Shown in pieces: positions 37,234 through 46,086 of a DNA stretch of 64,000 nucleotides. This DNA is from Chryseobacterium gleum. GTDB lineage: Bacteria > Bacteroidota > Bacteroidia > Flavobacteriales_D > Crocinitomicaceae. Every line of letters starts with the position of its first letter. Within the stretch, counting starts at the first letter, position 1. Below the pieces are notes generated by a model, which saw nothing but the letters and a program-made list of their open reading frames with translations, had not been told where the DNA came from and did not search any database. Position numbers and translations under genes: made by a program. The stretch spans positions 62,001 through 126,000 of the forward strand of contig CAMDFX010000009.1 of NCBI GenBank assembly GCA_945897805.1, written 5' to 3'.

Positions 37234-39279
37234 TCACCTAGCGATTATAAATTTTCTAGTGACATTTCCTGATTTCAGCATCAACTGCAAAAAATAAATG
37301 CCATCCTGAAAATTTTCAATATTTATTACCGATTGATATATGGAAGATTGATACAGATTTTTACCAAATAAGTCATAGATTTCAGAATTCGTAACTTGCT
37401 CAATATTGCCGTTAAAATTGATGTTTATAGCGTCTTTTGCTGGATTTGGATAAATTGAAAGCGCGTTGTTTCCAGCGATACAATTTTGTACTGAAATTGG
37501 ACTAAAAGTTTTTACTACGCCGGAGAAATCGTGTTGTTGGAGTCGATAATATGAAATTTCCTGATACCTATTCTCGTCCTCAAAAAAATATTTTCTGCTT
37601 GAGGAAGAATTTCCAGCACCACTGATTTTCCCTATTTCGCTCCAGTTGATGCCATCATCACTTCGGTCTATTGAGAAATAGTCGTTGTTTGTTTCAGTCG
37701 CTGTTTCCCAATTTAAACGATTTTGATTGGGTAAACATTCCCCCGTAAATGATACTAATTCAATTGGGAGAGGAATTGGAATTATGGAAGAAGTAATACA
37801 TTCAGGATTATTATAAATTATCCCGGAATAAGCAGTAATTGCTCCGCTTGTAGAAAGTTGCCGTCCAGCGAGAAATAAAGAAGCTCCAGAGCCACAAGCT
37901 CCATTATGGGATAGAAATGTACCTTTCAAAACAGCCCCTGCTCCTATACTAATTGCTCCAGTAGGAATTCCAGTCCCGCCAATAAAAAAAACATTACATC
38001 GCCGCGCGCCATTAATTAAAATCATTTTGGCTTGTGAAGCTACTGCTAATGCTCCAGCAAACTTGAAAACAAATAAAGCATCGGGATTATTTTGAGCGTC
38101 TAAGATCAGCTTACCACCTATAGATCCTGAACTGTTTATAAAATATACTCCTGCAGTAATTGTTTCACCGCCTGTAGCAACACTTCCAAGATTTGGTCCA
38201 TGTGGAATCAGCACAATAGGCAAAACACCTAAATCCGAAGGCACTGTATTTGGCAGCGCCATAAGCGAAATGTACGCATTATCTAAATCTATTTGTGCTT
38301 GCGAAGTAATGGCATCCGCGGTATGATATGATCCTATCACAACCGAAGAAATAAAACCACCAACTGATCCAGTATTTGCGCCAATATTGCCAATAATACC
38401 AGAGGTGCTTGTATTTGATACAACTCCTAAATTTGTGTAAAGCGCAATGTCTGAAAGACTGCCTAAAACATCAACAACGGGAGCGGCATTGCAGCCATTT
38501 TCACAAAAAACTGGAATAGTGCATGTACCCGCCGGCCTGCCTACCACAGCGTTAGCTCCAGTGCCTATTGCTCCTTCTAAAGTAAACATTCTTCCTTCAA
38601 GAACAGCACCAGCGCCAAGACCAACGGCTCCTACTTTTGAAAATAACGTTCCTTTAATATTAGCATTTGCCGCAACAGAAATAGAACCATCAGCAATAAA
38701 AAAAACATTGCAAGATTGCGTCCCCCCAGTTAAATTTACCACTGTGCCTGCTCCTACTGTCATTGCACCGAAAAATTTAATTATAAAGTAAGCATTAGGA
38801 TTTCCCCCTCCATTAAGGTTGAGAACGGCGCCTATAGATCCTGCTCCACCAATGGAATAAACACCAGGCGTAAGTGTTTCACCCGCACCAAAAGCAGGCG
38901 CATGGGTATCAGGATAGTTAACAAAAAGGTCGTTAAGATTAATGAACATCCTCAATAGATCGATTCTGCATTGCGCAGTTACAGCATCTGCATTGTATAT
39001 ATTACCATTAAAAAATGGGGGCGCACTAAAACCGCTAACGCTTCCACTATTTCCGCCAACATCGCCTGTCCAAGTTGCGCCTCCTCCATTTGTAACAGCG
39101 CCTGATCCAGAATAGCCTGCAAAAGAAGTAAATATGCCTAAATTCAGTGTATTGTTGGGATTTTGGCTGAAACTTACATTTGTAAATGACAAGATCAAGA
39201 TTACCACCCTTAACAAACTCATTTTTGAGTTTTCTGTTTTCATCAGAGGCGCAATAAAAATTGTTATTATTTTATTCAT
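37234..39279 (-). CDS. T9SS-exported ice-binding-like protein, two DUF3494 domains, longest copy
   Basis: 681 residues, first in transcription order. DUF3494 domains at about 45-260 (WTGDVGGNSGSVSGF, LTPGVYSIGGAGSIGAVLNLNGGGNPNAYFIIKF, NVFFIADGSISVAANANIKGTLFS) and about 275-490 (IIGNIGANTGSVGGF, NVFFIGGTGIPTGAISIGAGAVLKGTFLS). Then the fibronectin-like linker and T9SS domain (about 604-681). The N terminus is odd: the MNKII start shared with the other three is followed by a second start-plus-signal-peptide (MSLLRVVILILSFTNVSFSQ, ATG at 39222). Translation could begin at either; the inner one gives a cleaner signal peptide. Its domains have the most regular family repeats of the set. Confidence 0.9.
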   Translation of the reverse strand: MNKIITIFIAPLMKTENSKMSLLRVVILILSFTNVSFSQNPNNTLNLGIFTSFAGYSGSGAVTNGGGATWTGDVGGNSGSVSGFSAPPFFNGNIYNADAVTAQCRIDLLRMFINLNDLFVNYPDTHAPAFGAGETLTPGVYSIGGAGSIGAVLNLNGGGNPNAYFIIKFFGAMTVGAGTVVNLTGGTQSCNVFFIADGSISVAANANIKGTLFSKVGAVGLGAGAVLEGRMFTLEGAIGTGANAVVGRPAGTCTIPVFCENGCNAAPVVDVLGSLSDIALYTNLGVVSNTSTSGIIGNIGANTGSVGGFISSVVIGSYHTADAITSQAQIDLDNAYISLMALPNTVPSDLGVLPIVLIPHGPNLGSVATGGETITAGVYFINSSGSIGGKLILDAQNNPDALFVFKFAGALAVASQAKMILINGARRCNVFFIGGTGIPTGAISIGAGAVLKGTFLSHNGACGSGASLFLAGRQLSTSGAITAYSGIIYNNPECITSSIIPIPLPIELVSFTGECLPNQNRLNWETATETNNDYFSIDRSDDGINWSEIGKISGAGNSSSSRKYFFEDENRYQEISYYRLQQHDFSGVVKTFSPISVQNCIAGNNALSIYPNPAKDAININFNGNIEQVTNSEIYDLFGKNLYQSSIYQSVINIENFQDGIYFLQLMLKSGNVTRKFIIAR

Positions 39280-39609
39280 TATCAGTAATTTGTATAGCTT
39301 GTAAAATTAAGACAAAAGAATTCAACTTAATTTCTGTTTTATTCAATTATAATCGTTATTTATTAATCAATAAATAAAAAAGCAATATTCAACAATGTGT
39401 TCATTATTAAGAGATTGAACTAAAAATATAATTTTGTTAAAATTTGTTAAATAAATTATAATTGGTTCATAATTAGTAATTGTAGTGTTTTTTTAAACAA
39501 AAAATAGAGTGAAATGATTTTTAGAGGTTACTTTGGAAATTCGTATAAAGTTGGACTATGCAGTCGAGCAGCAGGTAAAAAAAGGTCTTATTCAAAAAGT
39601 ACGCGAAGT
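39280..39609 (-). promoter_or_regulatory. shared upstream region, DUF3494 gene at 37234
   Basis: TAAAATTA (plus-strand reading) at 39302-39309 and ATCGTTATTTATTAA at 39352 begin 23 and 73 bases from the outer ATG (39279), as in its paralogs. The fixed spacing argues that the outer ATG was the ancestral start. The rest of this 330-base gap shows no supported gene. Confidence 0.6.
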
Positions 39610-41040
39610 TTATTTTTTACTTTCGTTCAATTTAAACTCCAATGCAATAAAACATGCGCAAATTCCCCAAATTGGAATTGCTGCTTTGTCAGTGTCTAAA
39701 TAGTTGTTCAAAATGCCGTGAACGAAGTAAGTTACCAACGCTAAAATCATGGCGAGAATCAGTACTTTCATTTCTCGCTTTTCTGAAGGCCAGCGGTTGT
39801 AAAGCGTAATTCCTTTGTAGAAAATAGCGGAGATCAGAATCAAAACAACAATCAATCCCGTAAAGCCCATTTCAGCCAAAGGACCCAAATATTCGCTGTG
39901 CGCATTTCCGCCGTCGCCAAAATTAGTCGAGATAATCGTCAAATTTTCTGGTTTTTGAAATCTGGCGTATTCAAAGGCGTACGTTCCTGGACCGAAACCG
40001 AAAATCGGGCGTTCTTGAAACATCGCAATCGCACACGACCAGCGATTGATTCGTTCTAGATTTGATGCGTCTGTTGTTACGTTTGCAGCACTTTCTAGGC
40101 GTTTACCGAAATCTTCTGTCGTGTGTTCAGATTTGTTTTTTGACATGCTTTGCTCGATCGATGTCCAAGAGAAAAACACGAAAACACCAATTGTTGCTAC
40201 CACGCCCAAGATCAAGCTAAATTTGATTTTGAAATGAATCAAAAGCCACACAAATAGAGCGGCAATGATGCTCAACCAGGCAGCGCGGGTGTAGGAGAAA
40301 TACAACGCAATCAAATTGATGGCAATCAAAACCAATAAAATCGCTTGAATCAATGGCGAATGCTTTTTGGAGAAATAAATGCCAAATATCAGCGGAACTA
40401 AAAATGCGGTCATGGCGCCATAAATCGTATGGTCTTTGAAAAATGGCCACATCACCCAGTGACTTTCTTTTTCGCCAAAAGCATAACTTGCGTGCACAAA
40501 AACAGTGAAAACCATAGCGATTGTCATGCCAATGGTGAAAAACCACAGGAAAGTTTTGATGTTTTTTTCTGACAAGAAAACGCGTGAACCATAGAAAAGT
40601 ATTGGAACCATAAACCACAATCGCGCCAACAAAAACTTGAACGAAACGAGCGGTAATTGGCTAGTAATGGACGTAAACAGCACCCAAAGCAGATACAAAC
40701 CGATGGACCAAACTATGGCATTTTTCCAAATAAAATCAGGGAAAACTTTGTATTTGATTTGCTGAAAAAGCAGCAAGAGCATCAAACCAAAAAGCAAGGG
40801 CTCAGTGGGAACATACAACCCAAATCCGTTGACATATTCTTCGATATTGACAGAAAGTGGTGCAAGTAAAAAAAGCAGCAGAAAAGTGAACTGCGTGTTG
40901 AAGATCGCGCCGTAAATTGCCAAAAGTACCACAGGAAGAGCCAACATGTAAAGTTGATTAATCCAAATGAAATAGGAGGAAAGCACAATGAACAAGGCGC
41001 CAACCAACAACAACCAACGATTTGTTTGAATGAATTGCAC
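39610..41040 (-). CDS. O-antigen ligase/polymerase family protein (Wzy/WaaL type)
   Basis: 476 residues, about 12 membrane helices, starting at GTG directly after the stop codon of the Wzz-like gene (no gap). The Wzy_C-type region is visible: SYTRAAWLS, a large periplasmic loop with ERINRWSCAIAMFQERPIFGFGPGTYAFEY, and GGNAHSEYL. Members polymerise or ligate lipid-linked surface polysaccharides in the inner membrane; which activity applies is not clear. Direct coupling to a chain-length protein favours a polymerase. No other polysaccharide genes are nearby. Confidence 0.88.
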   Translation of the reverse strand: MQFIQTNRWLLLVGALFIVLSSYFIWINQLYMLALPVVLLAIYGAIFNTQFTFLLLFLLAPLSVNIEEYVNGFGLYVPTEPLLFGLMLLLLFQQIKYKVFPDFIWKNAIVWSIGLYLLWVLFTSITSQLPLVSFKFLLARLWFMVPILFYGSRVFLSEKNIKTFLWFFTIGMTIAMVFTVFVHASYAFGEKESHWVMWPFFKDHTIYGAMTAFLVPLIFGIYFSKKHSPLIQAILLVLIAINLIALYFSYTRAAWLSIIAALFVWLLIHFKIKFSLILGVVATIGVFVFFSWTSIEQSMSKNKSEHTTEDFGKRLESAANVTTDASNLERINRWSCAIAMFQERPIFGFGPGTYAFEYARFQKPENLTIISTNFGDGGNAHSEYLGPLAEMGFTGLIVVLILISAIFYKGITLYNRWPSEKREMKVLILAMILALVTYFVHGILNNYLDTDKAAIPIWGICACFIALEFKLNESKK

Positions 41041-42036
41041 TTATGCGATTTTTCTCAATTCTTGGATGCGGTCTTGAATCAATAAGGCAAAGACCATGAA
41101 AATGAAAGTAGCAAAAACACTCACAATTATGATGATTGCTTTTTTTGGTCTGTCTTTTTTATCGGCAACAACCGCTCTTTCCACCACAAATTTATGGTTG
41201 AAATTGGCGTAAGCATCAGATTCTGCTTGTTCGTAAGCCACTTCAAACTCCGATAATTTAACGATTTTTTCATCTCTCAACATCGCCAAACCGTCAAATT
41301 CAGCACCGTATTTCATGTTGATTTCTAATTTGTCTTTGAAAAACTTGCGGTCTTCTGCACCTTTTGCTTCGTTGTAAGCTGCAGAAAGTGTCGCGCGACC
41401 TTCGGAAGTAACAACGCCCAATGCAGAAAGGCTATCCAATTTCATTCTGATTTCTTTCAAACTTGTTTCAATCAATTGCTTTTTACGCTGACTGATTTCA
41501 AATGCAGGAATTGTTCTTTCCTTCACCATGTCGTTTTTCACGGTATCGATGAGGTCCACAATTTTGTTGGCGATTTCAGCAGCTAATTCTTTGTCTGAAT
41601 CTACAACATCAATTTGAATCGAGCCATATCTTGTGCGGGTAAAAAGAATGTGTTCTTCATACGCTTTGCCCAATTTGTAGAATTTATTTGGATCATCCAG
41701 GTCGATGTCGTAATGCTTGAATAAATCAAAACGTTGCACAATTTTATCTCTGATACGCGAAGATTGCAAGATTTGAACCATCTGTTCAGACTGTTCTTCT
41801 TCCCCAAAATCCATGGAAGATGCTTTCGCATTTCGTTGTTCAGAAAAGGAAACTGTACTTGTTGCCGTTGGAAAAACGATGGCAGTTGAAAGATATAAAG
41901 GAGTCAATAAGAATGAAATAACCAGCGAAATAACAGCTGACACTGCGGTAACTATTCCAATAATTTTGCGTTTTTTCCAAACAAACAGAATCAAATTTTG
42001 ACGTTGCTGTTGAATTTCAATATTTTCTTGCTCCAT
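41041..42036 (-). CDS. Wzz-like polysaccharide chain-length determinant
   Basis: 331 residues. Two membrane helices (about 28-48 and 300-320) flank a periplasmic coiled-coil region with a Wzz N-terminal domain (PLYLSTAIVFPTATS) and long helices (KKQLIETSLKEIRMKLDSL). There is no cytoplasmic tyrosine-kinase domain. Such proteins set the length of O-antigen or capsule chains made by a Wzy polymerase, here the next gene, whose GTG immediately follows this TAA. A 225-base gap upstream holds short word repeats (around 42140-42180). Confidence 0.88.
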   Translation of the reverse strand: MEQENIEIQQQRQNLILFVWKKRKIIGIVTAVSAVISLVISFLLTPLYLSTAIVFPTATSTVSFSEQRNAKASSMDFGEEEQSEQMVQILQSSRIRDKIVQRFDLFKHYDIDLDDPNKFYKLGKAYEEHILFTRTRYGSIQIDVVDSDKELAAEIANKIVDLIDTVKNDMVKERTIPAFEISQRKKQLIETSLKEIRMKLDSLSALGVVTSEGRATLSAAYNEAKGAEDRKFFKDKLEINMKYGAEFDGLAMLRDEKIVKLSEFEVAYEQAESDAYANFNHKFVVERAVVADKKDRPKKAIIIIVSVFATFIFMVFALLIQDRIQELRKIA

Positions 42037-42136
42037 GTATTTCTTTTTGCGTGTGCGAATTTACTTTAAAATCTCCAATTTTTGGACCAATATGGATAAC
42101 TAAAATTATTGGGTTTTATTGTGGGAGGCTTTGAGA

Positions 42137-42182
42137 TATTAGGCCGAAGACATTAGACTATAGACATTAGACCGAAGACTTT
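42137..42182. repeat. short word repeats (AGACATTAGAC type)
   Basis: CCGAAGAC and AGACATTAGAC-like words recur several times in 45 bases upstream of the Wzz-like gene. It resembles the repeat patches at 45913-46060 and around 54427-54980, but with a different word. No gene lies within it. Confidence 0.5.
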
Positions 42183-42261
42183 CTACATTGTCTAAAAATC
42201 TTATTTTTTACTGTAAATGCTAATTTAACATTTTCGATGCTCGTAAAATTAACAAACCAAT

Positions 42262-42876
42262 CTACTTGTAAAAATTCATCTCCTCAATATATCGCTGCAC
42301 GGGCTCTGTGAGCAAATACCGAACATCTTTGCGGTCTTTGATGGCGTTTCGAACAAAACTGGAGGAAACTTTCATCACAGGCGCGTCGTTGCAAAAAATG
42401 ACATTTGGATGGTCTGAAAAAAGGTTTTCATGTTGATTTCCAATTTCTTGTACCTCTTGTTCTTCTTGGATGGTCAACACGCGTGGATAGACGTAAAACT
42501 TGTGGTTTTTGAGTATCGTTTCGTGGTTGAACCATTTGTGGAAAGTGCGTAAATTGTCTTCTCCCATGATGAGCGCAAACTCATTTTCAGGATATTGCTC
42601 CTTCAAATAGGCGAGGGTAGTAGCGGTATAACTCGGTTTTGGTAATTTAAATTCAATGTCGCTCGCACGCAAATTGTTATTGTCTTCAATGGCGATTTTA
42701 ACCAAAGCCAAACGATGATAATCGGCCAACAAAGAAGACTTTACTTTCAGCGGATTTTGAGGTGTAACCATCAACCAAACTTGGTCTAAATCGGTGTAAT
42801 CCGCCATGTAATTGGCAATCACCAAATGTCCCACATGAATTGGGTTGAAGGTGCCAAAATATAGTCCAACTTTCAT
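42262..42876 (-). CDS. nadD: nicotinate-nucleotide adenylyltransferase
   Basis: 204 residues. The nucleotidyltransferase GTFNPIHVGHL motif near the N terminus and the VSSSFVRNAI motif near the C terminus are both present. It joins nicotinate mononucleotide and ATP to deamido-NAD in NAD synthesis. Last gene of the minus-strand operon; it begins two bases after gmk. Confidence 0.96.
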   Translation of the reverse strand: MKVGLYFGTFNPIHVGHLVIANYMADYTDLDQVWLMVTPQNPLKVKSSLLADYHRLALVKIAIEDNNNLRASDIEFKLPKPSYTATTLAYLKEQYPENEFALIMGEDNLRTFHKWFNHETILKNHKFYVYPRVLTIQEEQEVQEIGNQHENLFSDHPNVIFCNDAPVMKVSSSFVRNAIKDRKDVRYLLTEPVQRYIEEMNFYK

Positions 42877-42878
42877 GC

Positions 42879-43457
42879 TTACGCGTTTAAAAATTTTGCG
42901 ACAATTGCTTCTGCTTCTTTGCAGGCTTGATCGAGGTGCACATTGAGCAAGACCACGTCAAATTCATCCGCATATGCCAATTCTTGTCTGGCTTTTCCCA
43001 TTCTGACTTGAATTCTGTCTTCAGATTCAGTGCTGCGAGTGCGCAAACGAACTTCCAATTCCTCAATCGATGGCGGTTGCACGAAAACGGATAAGGCTTG
43101 GTCGCCAAATTGTTTTTTCAGGTTCAATCCACCGATGACATCCACATCAAAAACAACGGATTTTTCAGTGGCCCAAATGCGCGCAATTTCGCTTTTAAGC
43201 GTTCCGTAGAAATTGTCAGTATACACTTCTTCCCATTCAACAAAAGCATTTTCAGCGATTTTTTGTTTGAAACCTTCCACGCCCAAAAAGTGATAATCTT
43301 TGCCGTCGGTTTCATTGTTGCGTGGGGCTCTGCTACAAGCAGATATAGAAAATTCAAGGCGCTTTTCAACTGAAAGTAAATGTTTTACAATTGTTGTTTT
43401 TCCTGCTCCCGAAGGTGCTGAAAAAATAATGCATTTTCCTTTTTGCTCTTGATCCAT
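42879..43457 (-). CDS. gmk: guanylate kinase
   Basis: 192 residues. P-loop SAPSGAGKTT, the GMP-binding SRAPRNNETDGKDYHF segment, and FDVDVIGGLNLKK. It phosphorylates GMP to GDP. It begins nine bases after yicC and ends two bases before nadD; the yicC-gmk pairing is common across bacteria. Confidence 0.97.
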   Translation of the reverse strand: MDQEQKGKCIIFSAPSGAGKTTIVKHLLSVEKRLEFSISACSRAPRNNETDGKDYHFLGVEGFKQKIAENAFVEWEEVYTDNFYGTLKSEIARIWATEKSVVFDVDVIGGLNLKKQFGDQALSVFVQPPSIEELEVRLRTRSTESEDRIQVRMGKARQELAYADEFDVVLLNVHLDQACKEAEAIVAKFLNA

Positions 43458-43466
43458 GTGATTTTA

Positions 43467-44333
43467 TTACAAGGTATTCAGCACTTGTTCTTTGATTTTT
43501 TCCAAGCTGTCTTTCATATCAACGACCATTTTTTGGAGTTCAACATGGTAGCTTTTGCTTCCCAAGGTATTGATTTCACGACCAATTTCTTGGGTGATAA
43601 ATCCTAATTTTTTTCCTGCTGAAGGCAAAACCATCGTTTCTAAGAAATAATCCAAGTGATTCGACAAACGCATTTTTTCTTCCGTGATGTCTAATTTTTC
43701 GATGTAAAAAATTAATTCTTGTTGGAAGCGATTTTCGTCAATGTTTGGATTGTCCATGTCTTCCAATCCTTTGCGCATGCGCTCTCGGATGATTTCGATG
43801 CGCAGGTTTTCGTATTTCGGAACGTCAGCTAACAAACCTTTGATTTCGTTGATTCTTTCCGTAAATTCTTTCTCTAACGCTTCGCCTTCTTGACGACGGA
43901 AATTGTTTAATTGTTGACAAGCTTGTGTCACCAAATTAGTCAAAAACGCATTTTCTTCTATGGTGATTTCTTCTTTGGCTTGTATGAAAATATCTGGCAT
44001 TTTAACAATCAAAGATAAATAATCTACCGATTTTTCGCCCAATAGATCATTTGTTTGCTTCAAATCTTGGTAGTATGCAAGCGCCAAATCTTTGTTGATT
44101 TCAACTGATTTCGTTGCACCGGTACTTTCAATATTGACGTTTACTTCCACTTTTCCACGATCCAAAAGGGCAGTGATTTGTTGTCTGATTTCTAATTCTT
44201 TTTCACGGTAAAAAGGCGCGGTGCGGACATATAAATCCATGCTTTTGCTGTTGAGCGATTTCACTTCAACACTAACTTTTTTTCCTTCGTAATTTCCAGT
44301 GGCTTTGCCATAGCCGGTCATTGAATGCAACAT
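43467..44333 (-). CDS. yicC: YicC-family endoribonuclease
   Basis: 288 residues. Typical start MLHSMTGYGKA, middle VEVKSLNSKSMDLYVR, and the C-terminal DUF1732 region LDYFLETMVLPSAGKKLGFITQEIGREINTLGSK. YicC proteins are RNases implicated in small-RNA turnover. It lies 24 bases after the secreted-protein gene and directly upstream of gmk. Confidence 0.95.
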   Translation of the reverse strand: MLHSMTGYGKATGNYEGKKVSVEVKSLNSKSMDLYVRTAPFYREKELEIRQQITALLDRGKVEVNVNIESTGATKSVEINKDLALAYYQDLKQTNDLLGEKSVDYLSLIVKMPDIFIQAKEEITIEENAFLTNLVTQACQQLNNFRRQEGEALEKEFTERINEIKGLLADVPKYENLRIEIIRERMRKGLEDMDNPNIDENRFQQELIFYIEKLDITEEKMRLSNHLDYFLETMVLPSAGKKLGFITQEIGREINTLGSKSYHVELQKMVVDMKDSLEKIKEQVLNTL

Positions 44334-44357
44334 ACTTCTGAGTATTTTTCTATGGAA

Positions 44358-44894
44358 TTATTTCCAATGAGAATTAATTCTTTTGTTGATTTTCTTTCTG
44401 AATTTTTTCAAAACAGCTTCACGTGAACCAATTCCGCCAATTTTTAAAAGGTCGTAGCCAACAAATTTTCCATTACGGTAAAAGTTGAATTCGAATGAAA
44501 TAGAAGTGATTTCATCTCTGTACAGTGGAAATAAATGTCCGTTGGTGATTTCAACAGCCAAGGTATCGTGATTTTTCGCAGGTTTGAATTTTCTATCGTA
44601 ACCGCGCACTGAAACCAACACATAAGTATCGATTCCTTTCACTTTCATGATTTTTTGAATCGAATCAGAAGCCAACATGCTGATATTTGTTCCTTCTTTC
44701 AGTACGTTCAATGAAGACATTGCTTTGATACCATTGGAGGCCAACAATTCAGTGAAATTAATTTCCATTGTGAAACGGTCTTCAGATTTATCTAGCTGAC
44801 CAACAACCATTGCGTTTTTCAATTTCAAACCCTTTGTTTGAGAAAAACTGAAATTGAATGCAAAAACCGCGAAAATGAACAAGATGAAACGCAT
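44358..44894 (-). CDS. secreted protein of unknown function
   Basis: 178 residues with a signal peptide (1-18, FNFSFSQ). The mature part is beta-rich and basic, ending KKFRKKINKRINSHWK. No domain recognised. It sits 17 bases after metF and 24 before yicC, so it is co-transcribed with metF, yicC, gmk and nadD, though nothing links it to those functions. Confidence 0.75.
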   Translation of the reverse strand: MRFILFIFAVFAFNFSFSQTKGLKLKNAMVVGQLDKSEDRFTMEINFTELLASNGIKAMSSLNVLKEGTNISMLASDSIQKIMKVKGIDTYVLVSVRGYDRKFKPAKNHDTLAVEITNGHLFPLYRDEITSISFEFNFYRNGKFVGYDLLKIGGIGSREAVLKKFRKKINKRINSHWK

Positions 44895-44911
44895 ATTTAA
44901 AAAGTATAAAG

Positions 44912-45862
44912 TTAAAAAATCTCTGCAGCAATTGCTTTCACAGAGCTAGAATTTGACATTGTATAATAATGAATGCAAGGAACGCCAGCAGCTTTCAATT
45001 CTCTGGATTGTTGTTTCCCCCATTCGATTCCCAATTCGGAAATAGCTTTATTGTCTTTGCATTTGACGATTTCTTTGCTCAAAATTTCAGGAAAATCGAT
45101 GTGGAAAAATTTCGGTAAAAACGAAGCGTGTTCCATTGTTTTCAGTGGTTTCAATCCTGGGATAATAGGCACATTGATTCCCGCACCCCGACAAGCGTCA
45201 ACAAAATCAAAATATTTTTGGTTGTCGAAAAACATTTGCGTTACGATGTACGATGCGCCCGCGTTCACTTTGGCTTTCAGGTTAATTAAATCTGAGGTCA
45301 AATTCATGGCTTCAAAATGTTTTTCAGGATATCCAGCAGTTCCGATGCAAAAATCGGTTGGTTCTAATTGGTAATCTTCTGTCAAGTAACTGCCCGTGTT
45401 CATTTCGACGATTTGTTCAATCAATTCAACCGCGTATTTATGCCCCATTGGATGCGGCTTGAAATTTGATTCCGTTTTGATTGAATCTCCGCGCAAAGCC
45501 AAGACATTGTCGATACCTAAAAATTGCAAATCAATAAGTGCATTTTCAGTTTCTTCCTTGCTAAAACCGCCACAAATCAAGTGTGGAACTGCATCAACAT
45601 CGTATTTATTCATGATTGCTGCACAAATTCCAACCGTTCCCGGACGTTTTCTGATGGCGATTTTTTCCAATAAACCGTGGTCTCTTTCCTTGTAAATAAA
45701 CTCTTCACGGTGATAAGTTACATTGATAAATTTGGGTTTAAACTCCATTAATGGATCAATTCCGTCGTAGATCGACTGGATGCTTTTTCCCTTCAACGGA
45801 GGAAGGATTTCAAAAGAAAACAGAGTAGATTTAGCAGCTTGAATATGATCGATAACTTTCAT
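44912..45862 (-). CDS. metF: methylenetetrahydrofolate reductase
   Basis: 316 residues. FSFEILPPLKG with the catalytic Glu near the N terminus, NVTYHRE, VLALRGDS, FCIGTAGYPEKH, VTQMFFDNQKYFDFVDACR and IIPGLKPL are the expected TIM-barrel motifs around FAD. It makes 5-methyltetrahydrofolate for methionine synthesis. It heads the operon with the secreted protein, yicC, gmk and nadD. A TATCTTTG -7 box on the minus strand (45890-45897) lies 28 bases upstream; word repeats begin right behind it. Confidence 0.96.
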   Translation of the reverse strand: MKVIDHIQAAKSTLFSFEILPPLKGKSIQSIYDGIDPLMEFKPKFINVTYHREEFIYKERDHGLLEKIAIRKRPGTVGICAAIMNKYDVDAVPHLICGGFSKEETENALIDLQFLGIDNVLALRGDSIKTESNFKPHPMGHKYAVELIEQIVEMNTGSYLTEDYQLEPTDFCIGTAGYPEKHFEAMNLTSDLINLKAKVNAGASYIVTQMFFDNQKYFDFVDACRGAGINVPIIPGLKPLKTMEHASFLPKFFHIDFPEILSKEIVKCKDNKAISELGIEWGKQQSRELKAAGVPCIHYYTMSNSSSVKAIAAEIF

Positions 45863-45912
45863 GAATGTTTACAAAAATTGAATAGGACGCAAAGATAGTG
45901 AAATTTAGATTG

Positions 45913-46060
45913 GATTGCAGATTGGCAGATTTACAAAATAGCAGATTAGCAAATTAGCGGAAAGATTGGCAAATTAGCAAATTAACAGATTAGCGGAAGA
46001 ATTAGCAAATTAGCAAATTAACACATTAGCAAATTGTGTGTGAGGATAAAATCTGCAATC
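45913..46060. repeat. short word repeats (GCAAATTA type) bounded by an inverted repeat
   Basis: About 120 bases made of recurring words GCAAATTA, AGATTAGC and GCGGAA. They are bounded by GATTGCAGATT (45913-45923) and its exact reverse complement AATCTGCAATC (46050-46060). No reading frame. It lies between metF and dxs. The structure resembles the flanks of the S23 gene at 54466 but with no gene inside. Confidence 0.7.
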
Positions 46061-46086
46061 TGTAATTTTTCAATCTGAAATCAAAT

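Noticed and set aside
31241-39279. Polymorphic toxin or RTX-adhesin cluster
   Set aside because: Tandem secreted paralogs suggested it, but there are no toxin domains, immunity genes or RTX repeats; DUF3494 features explain the repeats.
45913-46060. CRISPR array
   Set aside because: The repeated words are 8-16 bases with no spacers of constant length and no cas genes; it is a word-repeat patch.
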